Origin: Poindextera sp035604135
Lineage (GTDB): Bacteria > Pseudomonadota > Alphaproteobacteria > Caulobacterales > Caulobacteraceae
Assembly (NCBI GenBank): GCA_035604135.1
Contig: DATNJB010000056.1
Location: 1 to 64,000 of the forward strand
Direction: 5' to 3'
DNA length: 64,000 nucleotides
Position 1 is the first letter of the stretch; every line of letters begins with the position of its first letter. Positions 41,732-50,621 of this stretch are shown piece after piece. Made by a program: the position numbers and the translations under genes. The notes beneath the pieces are model-generated. The model was not told the origin of the DNA and did not search any database. It saw only the letters and a list, made by a program, of their open reading frames with translations.

Positions 41732-42370
41732 ATGCCGCGGCTGCGTCAGATCCCCCGCGCCGAAGTCACTTCGAAGAACATCCTTCGCATGTATGACCTT
41801 CTGTTCGGCGACCGCGACCCGGTCGCCGAACCGGGCACGGCCACGGGGACCCGCGGCGATTGGTGGACGGTCTTCGCCAATTCGCCCGACGTGTTCGATC
41901 ACGCGGTTAGCGGGTTCGCCCTCTATCGCGGCCAGCGCAAGCTCGACCCGGTGCTGCGCGAGCTCGGCCAGACGCGCGTGGGTTGGGCCAAGGGCAGCCA
42001 GTTCGTCTTTTCCCAGCATTGCAAGTCCCTGCGCGGGCTGAAGGTGGCGGAGGAGAAGATCGCCGCCATTCCTAGCTGGCAGGTCGCTGACTGCTTCTCG
42101 CCCGAGGAGCGGGCGGTGCTCGCCTACGCGGACTGCCTGGCCCTTTCGGCCGGGCGGACGCCGGATGCGGTGTTCGATGCGCTGAAGCGCTTCATGAGCG
42201 ACGAGCAGATTCTTGAGTTCACCTACATCGTCATGCTCTACGACATGCACGCGGTGATGAGCCGGGCGCTGCGGGTGGAGTATGACGACCGCGACGATCC
42301 GGTGGTCGAAATCGCCGCGCCCAAGGACTTCGCCGCCCGCGACTTCCTGGACACGGGCCGCGAACGCTAG
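41732..42370 (+). CDS. Carboxymuconolactone decarboxylase-like (AhpD-fold) protein
   Basis: A 212-residue, mostly helical protein of the carboxymuconolactone decarboxylase/AhpD-like fold. Its pattern is MYDLLFGDRDPVAEPG, then ELGQTRVGWAKGSQFVFSQH and AVLAYADCLALSAGRTPDAV. A CxxC redox pair of AhpD is not seen; the QFVFSQHCKS region is where it would be expected, so peroxidase activity is unlikely. It follows the VOC gene closely. The assignment is good for the fold and uncertain for the reaction. Confidence 0.78.
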   Translation: MPRLRQIPRAEVTSKNILRMYDLLFGDRDPVAEPGTATGTRGDWWTVFANSPDVFDHAVSGFALYRGQRKLDPVLRELGQTRVGWAKGSQFVFSQHCKSLRGLKVAEEKIAAIPSWQVADCFSPEERAVLAYADCLALSAGRTPDAVFDALKRFMSDEQILEFTYIVMLYDMHAVMSRALRVEYDDRDDPVVEIAAPKDFAARDFLDTGRER

Positions 42371-42408
42371 CGCCGTTCCACAAGCGCTTCGCTCGCAGCC
42401 CAGGGCGG

Positions 42409-43413
42409 CTAAGTCACCTTCGCGCGCGTCGCAGATTCCGGAAGGTCGGAGCCGAAGGCGCGCTGGAAGAACTCCGCCACCGTCGGCCGCTCGAGCTCGT
42501 CGCACTTGTTTAGGAAGGTGACGCGAAAGCCCTGGGCGATGTCGCCGCCGTAGATCTCGGCGTTCTCCGCCCAGGTGATCACCGTCCTTGGGCTCATGAC
42601 GGTCGAGATATCGCCGTTCATGAAGGCGTTGCGCGTCATGTCGGCGGTGCGGACCATCGCGGCGATGGTGCGCCGCCCGGCCGGATTGTCGTAATGTGGG
42701 TTCTTCGCCAGCACGATCTCCTGCTCGACGTCGTGGGCGAGGTAGTTGAGCGTGGTGACCAGGGACCAGCGGTCCATTTGCCCCTGATTGATCTGCTGGG
42801 TGCCGTGATAGAGCCCGGTGGTGTCGCCCAACCCGATCGTGTTGGTGGTCGAGAACAGGCGGAAATAGGGGTTGGCGCGGATCACGCGGTTCTGGTCGAG
42901 CAGCGTCAGCCGCCCGCCGGCCTCCAGCACTCGCTGTATCACGAACATCACGTCGGGGCGGCCGGCGTCGTATTCGTCGAAGGTGAGAAGGATCGGCCGC
43001 TGCAGCGCCCAGGGTAGCATGCCCTCACGGAACTCGGTGACCTGCTTGCCCTCGCGCAGCACGATGGCGTCCTTGCCAACGAGGTCGATGCGGCTCACGT
43101 GGCTGTCCAGGTTCACCCGGATCATCGGCCAGTTGAGCCGGGCCGCGACCTGCTCGATATGGGTCGACTTGCCGGTGCCGTGATAGCCCTGGATCATCAC
43201 GCGACGATTGTGGGCGAGGCCGGCGCAGATCGCGACGGTGGTCTCGGGATCGAACCGGTAGGCTTCGTCGATATCCGGTACGTGAGGGTCGCGCTCCGAG
43301 AACCGCGGCACGATCATGTCGGAATCGACGCCCAGCGCTTCTCGCACGGTCACCCGCTGGTCGGGCGCCAGGGTCAGGAGTCTGTCTTCAGTCTCTTCGG
43401 TCAAAGTCGGCAT
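42409..43413 (-). CDS. cobS: Cobaltochelatase subunit CobS
   Basis: A 334-residue AAA+ ATPase subunit of cobaltochelatase. Walker A is GYHGTGKST (about residues 75-83). The Walker B region is LLTFDEYDAGRPD, and the sensor/arginine-finger region contains FRLFSTTNTIGLGDTTGLYH. CobS works with CobT as a chaperone-like complex for CobN in the aerobic cobalamin pathway. It lies downstream of the DnaJ-domain gene on the same strand, a neighbourhood seen in other alphaproteobacteria. CobT is 5.8 kb away. Confidence 0.95.
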   Translation of the reverse strand: MPTLTEETEDRLLTLAPDQRVTVREALGVDSDMIVPRFSERDPHVPDIDEAYRFDPETTVAICAGLAHNRRVMIQGYHGTGKSTHIEQVAARLNWPMIRVNLDSHVSRIDLVGKDAIVLREGKQVTEFREGMLPWALQRPILLTFDEYDAGRPDVMFVIQRVLEAGGRLTLLDQNRVIRANPYFRLFSTTNTIGLGDTTGLYHGTQQINQGQMDRWSLVTTLNYLAHDVEQEIVLAKNPHYDNPAGRRTIAAMVRTADMTRNAFMNGDISTVMSPRTVITWAENAEIYGGDIAQGFRVTFLNKCDELERPTVAEFFQRAFGSDLPESATRAKVT

Positions 43414-43488
43414 GAGAAATCGGTTAGCGGTTTAAGCCAGCAATGCAAACGGGGGAGCGGCGCTTCTAGCGCAAGCGTGACGCCCGCG

Positions 43489-44130
43489 TCACGCCATATT
43501 GGCTTTGCGCAGCGCTTGGTAGGCTTTGATCACGCGCTGCAGCTTGTGCTCGGCCGAGCGATCGCCGCCGTTCGCATCCGGATGGCAGCGTTTCACGAGC
43601 TCGATGTAGCGCGCGCGGATCGCCGGCGCGGTGGCCGTGGCGTCGAGGTCGAGATCGGCCAGGGCGTTGCGCTCCAGCCTGCCCAGCTTGCGCTCGTGCG
43701 CGGCATGCTCGGCGCGGCGGCGCGCGGCGGCAAAGAAGCCGAACGGATCTGTGAAGGCGCGCTCCGTCGAGCTGCGCGCCGCCATCGCCTCGCGCGAGCG
43801 CCGGGACGCCTGAAACGACCAGGTCGGCCGCTCGCCGGTCGTCGTCCGCGCTTGCCAGGCGCGGATCTGGCCCTCGGTCATCCCGGCGAAGAAGTCCCAG
43901 CTGCGGTTATATTCGGCCGCGTGCTCGGTGCAGAACCAGTAGTGCTCGTTCAACAGATCGCGCGATTTCGGCGCGCGCGTCTGCGCCGCGCGGCGGCATC
44001 CGGGATGGTCGCAAGGACGCTCCCCCTCCTTTAACCCGCTCGCGGACTCCGCCTGCGCTTCCTCCTCCGGTTTCGGCGGGCGCACGCGGATGTCGACGAA
44101 TTTGGGCTTGTATTGAAAGGCGCCGGACAT
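43489..44130 (-). CDS. DnaJ (J-domain) protein
   Basis: A 213-residue protein whose C-terminal ~65 residues form a J domain. The HPD motif is in LVKRCHPDANGGDRS (about residue 183), followed by a helix (HKLQRVIKAYQALRKANM). The N-terminal part has a cysteine/histidine cluster (PCDHPGCRRA, HYWFCTEHAAEYN) that could bind zinc. This C-terminal J-domain arrangement is typical of the alphaproteobacterial gene found before cobS. It probably delivers clients to DnaK, maybe for chelatase assembly. The start is ATG 44130. Confidence 0.9.
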   Translation of the reverse strand: MSGAFQYKPKFVDIRVRPPKPEEEAQAESASGLKEGERPCDHPGCRRAAQTRAPKSRDLLNEHYWFCTEHAAEYNRSWDFFAGMTEGQIRAWQARTTTGERPTWSFQASRRSREAMAARSSTERAFTDPFGFFAAARRRAEHAAHERKLGRLERNALADLDLDATATAPAIRARYIELVKRCHPDANGGDRSAEHKLQRVIKAYQALRKANMA

Positions 44131-44198
44131 GCCACGAAGTATGCGGTTGAACCTTTTGCTTTCAAGAATTGACACCGAAGAATTTGGAGCCGACTCTT

Positions 44199-44522
44199 AT
44201 GGGCGCCGTCAGCGACCTGATCCGCGACAAGCTGGAAGCGGCCTTCACCCCCGACACTCTTGAGATCGAGGACGACAGCGCCCGTCACGCCGGACATTCC
44301 GGCGCGCGCGCCGGCGGCGAGACGCACTTCAATGTGCTGATCGTCACACCCGCGTTCACGGGCCTGAGCCTCGTACAGCGACAGCGCCTCATCTACGCGC
44401 TGCTGGCCGACGAGCTCGAGGGGCGGGTCCACGCACTCTCCGTGCGCGCGCTTGCGCCAGGAGAGGCGGGGTCTGAAGCGCCGCCTGCCGGCGGGGCCTC
44501 GAAAGGACGTGCAGGCGCCTAG
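44199..44522 (+). CDS. bolA: BolA family protein
   Basis: A 107-residue BolA protein. Family marks are IRDKLEAAFTPDTLEIEDDS, the central HAGH and ETHFNVLIVTPAFTGLSLVQ, then RQRLIYALLADELEGRVHAL. BolA proteins bind glutaredoxin-held [2Fe-2S] clusters and affect cell shape and iron regulation. The start at 44199 is preceded by TGGAG. It is divergent from the DnaJ gene. Its TAG stop shares the palindromic CTAG with the convergent cold-shock gene. Confidence 0.92.
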   Translation: MGAVSDLIRDKLEAAFTPDTLEIEDDSARHAGHSGARAGGETHFNVLIVTPAFTGLSLVQRQRLIYALLADELEGRVHALSVRALAPGEAGSEAPPAGGASKGRAGA

Positions 44523-44728
44523 GCGCTCGCCAGCTGGCCGGCGGCCATCTTGCCGCTGCGACTGTCCTTTTCCAGCTCGTAGCTGATCTTTTGGCCTTCG
44601 TTCAGCGAGCCGAGGCCCGCCCGTTCGACGGCCGAGATATGGACGAACACATCGTTTCCACCCGCGTCAGGCTGGATGAAACCGTAGCCCTTTTGGGCGT
44701 TGAACCACTTCACAGTTCCGGTAGGCAT
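44519..44728 (-). CDS. Cold-shock domain protein (CspA family)
   Basis: A 69-residue cold-shock protein. RNP1 is KGYGFIQP and RNP2 is DVFVHISA, both intact, with the start MPTGTVKWFNAQKGYG. It is a single-stranded nucleic-acid chaperone. It converges with bolA and shares the CTAG stop bases. About 200 bases lie upstream with no gene; they could hold a long 5' leader as in cold-shock mRNAs, but no specific leader motif is seen. Confidence 0.95.
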   Translation of the reverse strand: MPTGTVKWFNAQKGYGFIQPDAGGNDVFVHISAVERAGLGSLNEGQKISYELEKDSRSGKMAAGQLASA

Positions 44729-44929
44729 ATTTCGTCGTTTCCAGATTTAGCACCACGCGCCGCGCCAGTCGGCGACACGATCAAATTCTCGAAGAGGATC
44801 GAGGCGGGTCCGGGGCTTGGTCACTTGCAAGCGTGGGCGACGGCCGAACCAAAACGATATTCGACGGCGGCGAAGTCGCACACATCGCCGCCGACCGCAA
44901 ATCTTTTTCGCCTTGCGACCGCTGCGGCT

Positions 44930-46219
44930 TCAGGCGCCCACTTCGGCATCCGGCAACGGCGGGGAGACCTTAAGCAGCGTGATCTGGTTGCGCGCTCGGC
45001 GCAGCACCTGGAAGCGATGCCTGTGGAAAATGAAGGTCTGTCCGACCTCGGGAATCGCCTGCGCTTCGTGGATGACCAGCCCGGCCAGCGTCACCGCTTC
45101 CTCGTCCGGCAGATCCCAGTCCATGGCGCGGTTCAGCTCGCGAATGGTGACCGCGCCCTCGACAATGACTGACCCGTCGGGCTGCCGGCGCACGCCCTCG
45201 GCCACCAGATCGTGCTCGTCCTCGATCTCGCCGACGATCTCCTCGATGATGTCTTCCAGCGTCACCAGCCCCTGCAAGGCCCCGTACTCGTCGACCACCA
45301 GCGCGAAGTGGGTGCGCCGCCGGCGAAACGCGTTCATCTGATCCTTCAGCTTCGTGGTCTCGGGGATGAACCAGGGTTCGCGGGCGAGTGCGGCGATGTC
45401 GAGCGTCTCCACACCGCCCTCGGCCGTCGCCACGGCCCTCAGGAGATCGCGAGCGTGCAGCACTCCGATGATATTCTCCGGCTCGCCACGGTAGATCGGC
45501 AGCCGCGTGTGCGAGGCCCCCAACGCCTGGTTGATCACGTCGCGCGGCGCAAGGTCAGCGTCGAGCATCTCGATCGACCTGCGGTGCACCATGACGTCGG
45601 CGACGTCCATCTCGCCGAGGTCGAGCACCGCGCCCAACATGCGGCGGTCGGCGCTTTCGACCATCCCCTCGGCGTGGTGGTACTCGACAGCGCCGCGGAT
45701 CTCCTCGTGCGCCTCGGTCTCGCCGCGTCCGGCTTCGACGTCGACGCCGACCAGCTTCAGCGTCCCGCCGACGAACCACTGCACGGTGTTCACCACCGGT
45801 GTGAAGACGAGGACGGCCAGTTCGGTCGGGGCCGAGAGCCAGCGCGCCACGTCGTCGGCGCGCATGATGGCCAGCGTCTTGGGCAGCACTTCGGCGAACA
45901 CCAGCACGAGCACGGTCATGATGCCGGTGGCGATCGCCACGCCGAGGCCGCCGTGGAACGTCTGGCTCAGAACCATGGTCACCATGGCCGAGGCCAGGAT
46001 GTTGATCAGGTTGTTGCCCAGCAGCACGGCGCCGATCATCTGCTCGCGCTCGCCGATCAGGCGGTTTACGCGCGCCGCGGCGCGATCGCCGTCCCGCTCC
46101 AACTGGTGCATGCGCCCGCGGCTGGCCCCGGTCAGTGAGGTCTCCGCGGCGGAGAAGACGCCGGAGATCGCCAGCAGCAGCACGATCACCGGCGCAATGG
46201 CCAACAGCTCTGCGATCAT
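44930..46219 (-). CDS. CNNM/CorC-type HlyC-family transporter or regulator
   Basis: A 429-residue membrane protein with an N-terminal DUF21 (CNNM) domain. Its helices include VIVLLLAISGVFSAAETSLT, GAVLLGNNLINILASAMVTM and FAEVLPKTLAI. Two CBS domains follow (about residues 200-320) and a C-terminal CorC/HlyC domain (VVDEYGALQGLVTLEDIIEE, IVGEIEDEHD). Such proteins handle magnesium or cobalt export or homeostasis. The start at 46219 overlaps the aroB stop by four bases (ATGA). A longer frame above it is aroB read in another frame. Confidence 0.9.
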   Translation of the reverse strand: MIAELLAIAPVIVLLLAISGVFSAAETSLTGASRGRMHQLERDGDRAAARVNRLIGEREQMIGAVLLGNNLINILASAMVTMVLSQTFHGGLGVAIATGIMTVLVLVFAEVLPKTLAIMRADDVARWLSAPTELAVLVFTPVVNTVQWFVGGTLKLVGVDVEAGRGETEAHEEIRGAVEYHHAEGMVESADRRMLGAVLDLGEMDVADVMVHRRSIEMLDADLAPRDVINQALGASHTRLPIYRGEPENIIGVLHARDLLRAVATAEGGVETLDIAALAREPWFIPETTKLKDQMNAFRRRRTHFALVVDEYGALQGLVTLEDIIEEIVGEIEDEHDLVAEGVRRQPDGSVIVEGAVTIRELNRAMDWDLPDEEAVTLAGLVIHEAQAIPEVGQTFIFHRHRFQVLRRARNQITLLKVSPPLPDAEVGA

Positions 46220-47328
46220 GGCCGAGCGCCTTCTTCGATCAGAAAGGTCTTCAAGAGTCCGACGTCGACGTTCGCGTCCACGAGCGTCTCGCCGATGCGG
46301 CGGGGAAGGATGAGGGCGATTCGTCCGGCCCGCGCCTTTTTGTCCTGCGCCATGCGAGCGACGAGATCGCCTGCGCTTAAAGGCAGACCGCCGGCGATCT
46401 CCGCGAGCTGCGTGGGCAGGCCGGCGGCTGCGATCGCCGTCCTCGCGCGCCTCGCGTCGTCGCCGGGGCAGAGCCCGCTCAACAAAGCGAAGCGGAAGGC
46501 TAGCGCCGAGCCCAGCGCGACGGCCTCCCCATGCAAAAGCAGGTCGGAGAAGCCGAGGGCGGCTTCGAGCGCATGTCCGAACGTGTGGCCCAGGTTGAGC
46601 AAGGCGCGGCGGCCCTGCTCGCGCTCGTCCTCGGCGACGATCTCGGCCTTCATCTCGATCGAGCGGCCGATGGCGTGCGCCAGCGCGGCCGGCTCGCGGG
46701 CCAGCACGCTTGCGCCATTGGCCTCTAGCCAAGCGAAGAAGCCGGCATCGCCCAACAGGCCGTATTTGATGATCTCGGCGTACCCGCAACGCATCTCCCG
46801 CGCCGGCAGGCTGGCGAGCGCGTCCAGGTCCGCCAGCACCAGCCGCGGCTGGTGGAACGCGCCGATCAGGTTCTTGCCCTGCGGCGCATCGATCGCCGTC
46901 TTGCCGCCGACCGAGGAGTCGACCTGCGCCAGAAGCGTGGTCGGGATCTGCACGAAGTCGATGCCGCGCTTATAGATCGCCGCCGCGAAGCCGGCGAGAT
47001 CGCCGACCACGCCGCCGCCGAGCGCGATGATGAAATCGCCCCGGTCCAATTCCAGATCGAGCAAGCGGTCAAGCAGGTCCTCGAGCCCGGCGAAGCTCTT
47101 CATCGCTTCTCCCGGCGGCACGGCGATCACCAGTGGCTCTACGCCGGCCTTGCTGAGCGAGGCCCCCAGCCGACCCGCGTAGAGGTCGGCGACGGTTGTG
47201 TCGGTGACGATGGCGGCGCGCCCACCGGTCATCAGCGGCGCGATGAGCCCTCCGGCCCGGTCGATCAGTCCCGGCCCGACGACGACCTCATAGGCGCGGT
47301 CGCCCAGCCCCACCCCATAGCCGGTCAC
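46216..47328 (-). CDS. aroB: 3-Dehydroquinate synthase
   Basis: A 370-residue AroB. It converts DAHP to 3-dehydroquinate, the second step of the shikimate pathway, using NAD and a divalent metal. NAD and metal blocks are DFIIALGGGVVGDLAGFAAA, FVQIPTTLLAQVDSSVGGKT and LLNLGHTFGHALEA, with metal-binding His residues. It is coupled to aroK upstream (ATGA overlap) and to the CNNM gene downstream (ATGA overlap), giving one operon aroK-aroB-CNNM. Confidence 0.96.
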   Translation of the reverse strand: MTGYGVGLGDRAYEVVVGPGLIDRAGGLIAPLMTGGRAAIVTDTTVADLYAGRLGASLSKAGVEPLVIAVPPGEAMKSFAGLEDLLDRLLDLELDRGDFIIALGGGVVGDLAGFAAAIYKRGIDFVQIPTTLLAQVDSSVGGKTAIDAPQGKNLIGAFHQPRLVLADLDALASLPAREMRCGYAEIIKYGLLGDAGFFAWLEANGASVLAREPAALAHAIGRSIEMKAEIVAEDEREQGRRALLNLGHTFGHALEAALGFSDLLLHGEAVALGSALAFRFALLSGLCPGDDARRARTAIAAAGLPTQLAEIAGGLPLSAGDLVARMAQDKKARAGRIALILPRRIGETLVDANVDVGLLKTFLIEEGARP

Positions 47329-47879
47329 GGCGACGGCGCGCCTGCCGCCGCTCGGGCGCGCAACGCCTGGATGATGGCGTCCACCGTCGCCTGGTGCGCG
47401 GCTTCGCCGGATTCGACGGTGATGTCGGCCTGCGCATAGACCGGGTACCGCTCGCGGGCCAGCTGCTCCAGCACCTCGCGCGGGTCGCCCTGGCGCAGCA
47501 AGGGGCGGTCGCTCCGCCGTTCGACGCGGCGTAGCAACACCTCCATGTCGGCTTTCAGCCAGACCGAGATCGCTTTCTGGCGGATCAGCTCGCGCGTGGC
47601 CGGGGTCATGAACGCCCCGCCGCCGGTCGCCAGCACGTGCGGCGGCTCATCCAGCAGGCGCGCGATCACCCGTCGCTCGCCGTCGCGGAAGGCGGCCTCG
47701 CCCAGCTCCTCGAAGATGTCGGGGATCGACCGGGCGGCCGCGCGCTCGACCTCCTCGTCGGCGTCGACGAACGGCAGGCCGAGCGCATGAGCGAGCCGCC
47801 GGCCGATGCTGGACTTGCCGGCGCCCATCAGACCGACCAGCGCGATCGTCCGCTGTCGGAGGGCGGGCTCGTTGCTCAT
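47325..47879 (-). CDS. aroK: Shikimate kinase
   Basis: A 184-residue shikimate kinase that phosphorylates shikimate with ATP. The Walker A motif is GLMGAGKSSIGRRLA (about residues 16-30), the substrate-binding DADEEVE follows, and GGGAFMTP and RRSDRPLL complete the family pattern. The C-terminus is Ala/Pro-rich. It is the first gene of aroK-aroB-CNNM and is divergent from the secreted hypothetical gene. Confidence 0.95.
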   Translation of the reverse strand: MSNEPALRQRTIALVGLMGAGKSSIGRRLAHALGLPFVDADEEVERAAARSIPDIFEELGEAAFRDGERRVIARLLDEPPHVLATGGGAFMTPATRELIRQKAISVWLKADMEVLLRRVERRSDRPLLRQGDPREVLEQLARERYPVYAQADITVESGEAAHQATVDAIIQALRARAAAGAPSP

Positions 47880-48030
47880 CGGCGGAAGCGGGGCTGGACG
47901 GAAGACCGGCCGGGTCGAGAGTGGCGCTTGATCATCGCCCGAGGCGCTTTACACGAGGATCAGGATGCGCGCCATGATCGGCCGGCGCATCGGGCTAGCC
48001 GGGGGCCTTAAGGAGAGCGGCGCGACGCCC

Positions 48031-49695
48031 ATGGCCAAGGCGACTGCAAGGGGGGCGAAAGACGCCGCGATGGGGCTGCTGGCCAGCCTTGTCTTGCTAG
48101 CGCTGACCGCCGGCGCGCGCGCGCAAACCCCAGAGGCGGGCGGACAACCGCCTCCGCTGGATGCCGGCGCCCAGCAGCAGCAGGCCTCGCCGCCAGCGGC
48201 CCTCGAACCCCCGCTCGCGCCTGTGGCAGGGCCGCCGGGTCCGCCTGCGCCCCAGGCCGGTCCACCCGCGGCCCAGGCCGGTCCGCTGCCAGCGACGACG
48301 CAGACGCTTGCGCCGCCGCCGGTTCCGGTCGAGGGCCAGGCGCTGAACCCGCTCGATCTCTTCTCGGCGGGCCGCGATACCGGGCTAGGACCGGATCTGT
48401 GGCGCGGCGCTTCCGCCGCGCTCGCGCGGACCGTCATTCCGACCCTCGGCGACCACCCGCTCTCGCCGGCCGCAGCGGGACTTGCCAGGCGCGTCCTGGC
48501 CGCTGCGGCAACCGCGCCCGAGGGGGCCGGTGACGACGCCGACCTCGCCGCCGCCCGCGCCCGCGCGCTGCTCGCGCTGGGGGACGCGCCGACCGCCGAG
48601 CTGATCCTCGACCACACGGCCGGGCTCGCGAACAGCGCCGCGCTCTCCGAGACCGCTGCCGAGGCTGCGTTGATCGACGACGAGGACGACAAGGCTTGTG
48701 CGATTGGCGAAGCGCTCGGCGTCGGGCGCGACGGTGCCTATTGGCTGAGGCTCAGAGCCTTCTGCCAGGCGCGAGCCGACAAGCCCGCCGCCCAGCTCAC
48801 CCTGACGCTGGCCGACGACGCCGACCACGACCCCGCCTTCGCCCGCATGATTGGCGTAATCATCGCCGGGGGCGGCGATCCCGGCCCCGCGTCCCTTCGC
48901 GACGGCGTCGACTACGCCACGTCGCGGCAGCTCAAGCTCGATCTGGGGCCAGCGACGCCCGACGCCCCGCCGGCGATCGCACTTCGGCTTGCCGCCGGCG
49001 CGACCGGCCTCGGGCCAGGCCCGCCCGCCGCCGCGCCGCCGGCCGAGGCCGACATCCTCGCCGACCTGCGCAAGGCCAAGAGCGTTCAGGCTTACGGCGC
49101 GGCCGCCCGGCTGGCGCTCCCTTCGATCGTGCAGATGGTGCAGGCCAAGACTCCGCTCACCAATCCCATTCAGCTCGCGACGGCCGCCCTGGCCGCGGGC
49201 GATGTTCAGACCGCGCAGGCGATTCGGCTCGGGCTCGCCGACACCGCGGGTGCTGGCGCTGATCCGGCCGATCTCGCCATTCTGGACGCCGCGCTGGCCG
49301 TCGCAGCGGGCAAGGCCGATCCGCCGAGCTTGGACCGGCTGATCGAGCGCGGCGCGCGCACCGATGCGGCGGCGGGGCGCGCCCAGGGCGCCGCGGCGCT
49401 GGTCTTCGCCCTGGGCTGGCCGGCCGACGGCCAGGCGCGGGCCGAGTTCGCCGGCTTCAACCTTGGCCACGCGCGGGCGTCGCCCGCCACGCTGCTCCTG
49501 CTCGATGACGCCGCCGACCAGGGCGTGCGCGGCGACGTCGCCTTGGTTGCGCTCAGCGTCGCGGAGGCCGCCGGCGAGCCTGGCCCCGAGCCCGCCGATC
49601 GCGCCGCGCTGATCCGCGCCCTCGACCGGGTCGGCCTCAAGGCTGACGCGCAAGGCTTCGCGCTCGAGGGGCTTGTCGGCCTGGAAGCGCGCTGA
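48031..49695 (+). CDS. Exported Ala-rich protein of unknown function upstream of xerD
   Basis: A ~554-residue exported protein. The signal peptide is MAKATARGAKDAAMGLLASL...ARAQ, followed by a long Pro/Ala/Gln-rich linker (about residues 35-105). The rest is Ala-rich and helical (LARTVIPTLGDHPLSPAAAG, SRQLKLDLGPATPDAPPAIA, and many Leu/Ala helices), perhaps a solenoid. An AAGGAG lies about 15 bases before ATG 48031. A further in-frame ATG at 47965, after GAGGATCAGG, is an alternative start. Its stop overlaps the xerD start (TGATG). Homologues are sometimes labelled antifreeze-like, a name with no functional basis. Confidence 0.72.
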   Translation: MAKATARGAKDAAMGLLASLVLLALTAGARAQTPEAGGQPPPLDAGAQQQQASPPAALEPPLAPVAGPPGPPAPQAGPPAAQAGPLPATTQTLAPPPVPVEGQALNPLDLFSAGRDTGLGPDLWRGASAALARTVIPTLGDHPLSPAAAGLARRVLAAAATAPEGAGDDADLAAARARALLALGDAPTAELILDHTAGLANSAALSETAAEAALIDDEDDKACAIGEALGVGRDGAYWLRLRAFCQARADKPAAQLTLTLADDADHDPAFARMIGVIIAGGGDPGPASLRDGVDYATSRQLKLDLGPATPDAPPAIALRLAAGATGLGPGPPAAAPPAEADILADLRKAKSVQAYGAAARLALPSIVQMVQAKTPLTNPIQLATAALAAGDVQTAQAIRLGLADTAGAGADPADLAILDAALAVAAGKADPPSLDRLIERGARTDAAAGRAQGAAALVFALGWPADGQARAEFAGFNLGHARASPATLLLLDDAADQGVRGDVALVALSVAEAAGEPGPEPADRAALIRALDRVGLKADAQGFALEGLVGLEAR

Positions 49696-50621
49696 TGGCG
49701 GCGGAGGGTTGGGTCGAGGCCTTTCTTGAGATGATGGCGGTCGAGCGTGCGGCGGCCAGGAACACGCTCACTGCCTACGCGAAAGACCTCGCCGATGCGT
49801 CGGCCTTCCTCGCCCGCTGCGGCCGCGACCTCACCGACGCAGGCCTGGAGGACATCGAAGCCTACTTCCTCGACCTGGGCGCGCGCGGGCTGTCGCCGGC
49901 CACCGCCGCGCGCCGCCGCGCGGCGGTGCGCGGCCTCTATCGCTTTGCGCTCGGCGAGGGCTGGCGCACCGACGATCCTTCGCGCCGCATCGATGCGCCG
50001 AAGAAGGGCCGGCCGTTGCCGCACGTCCTGACCCGCGACGAGATCGACCGATTGATCGCCGCGGCCGGCGAGAGAGACGGGGCGGCGGGGCTTCGCCTCG
50101 CCTGCATGGTCGAGCTGCTCTACGCCTCGGGCCTGCGCATCTCCGAGCTGCTGGCGCTGCCGCTCGCCACCATCGCCCGCGAGCCGGCCTACCTGATCGT
50201 CAAAGGCAAGGGCGGCAAGGAGCGGCTCGCGCCGCTGAACGATCCTGCGCGCGCGGGAATCGCCGCCTACCTGCCGGCGCGCGCGTCATTCCTGCCCAAG
50301 GGCGTCAAGGACAGCCCGTGGCTCTTCCCTTCGCGCGGCGCCGGCGGACGCCTGACCGCCCGCCGCTTCGCCCAGATGCTCTCCGAGGCCGCGGTCGTTG
50401 CCGGCGTCGACCCGTCGCGCATCAGTCCGCATGGCCTGCGCCATGCGTTTGCGACCCATCTGCTGGAGGGCGGCGCCGACCTGCGCGCCGTGCAGAAGCT
50501 GCTCGGCCACGCCGACATCGCAACGACCCAGATCTACACCCACGTCGCCCAGGACCGCCTGCGCGCGGTCATGGAAAAGAGCCACCCGCTGGCGAAGCGA
50601 AGACCGCCTAGCGGGCGCTGA
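49695..50621 (+). CDS. xerD: Site-specific tyrosine recombinase XerD
   Basis: A 308-residue tyrosine recombinase. Catalytic residues are visible: R in ASGLRISELLALP, K in VKGKGGKERLAPL, HxxR in SPHGLRHAFATHLLEGGADL, and the Tyr nucleophile in TTQIYTHVAQDRL. The N-terminal SAM-like core-binding domain is present. XerD with XerC resolves chromosome dimers at dif. The start overlaps the upstream gene stop. The 3' end overlaps the convergent phhA gene by 14 bases. Confidence 0.93.
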   Translation: MAAEGWVEAFLEMMAVERAAARNTLTAYAKDLADASAFLARCGRDLTDAGLEDIEAYFLDLGARGLSPATAARRRAAVRGLYRFALGEGWRTDDPSRRIDAPKKGRPLPHVLTRDEIDRLIAAAGERDGAAGLRLACMVELLYASGLRISELLALPLATIAREPAYLIVKGKGGKERLAPLNDPARAGIAAYLPARASFLPKGVKDSPWLFPSRGAGGRLTARRFAQMLSEAAVVAGVDPSRISPHGLRHAFATHLLEGGADLRAVQKLLGHADIATTQIYTHVAQDRLRAVMEKSHPLAKRRPPSGR

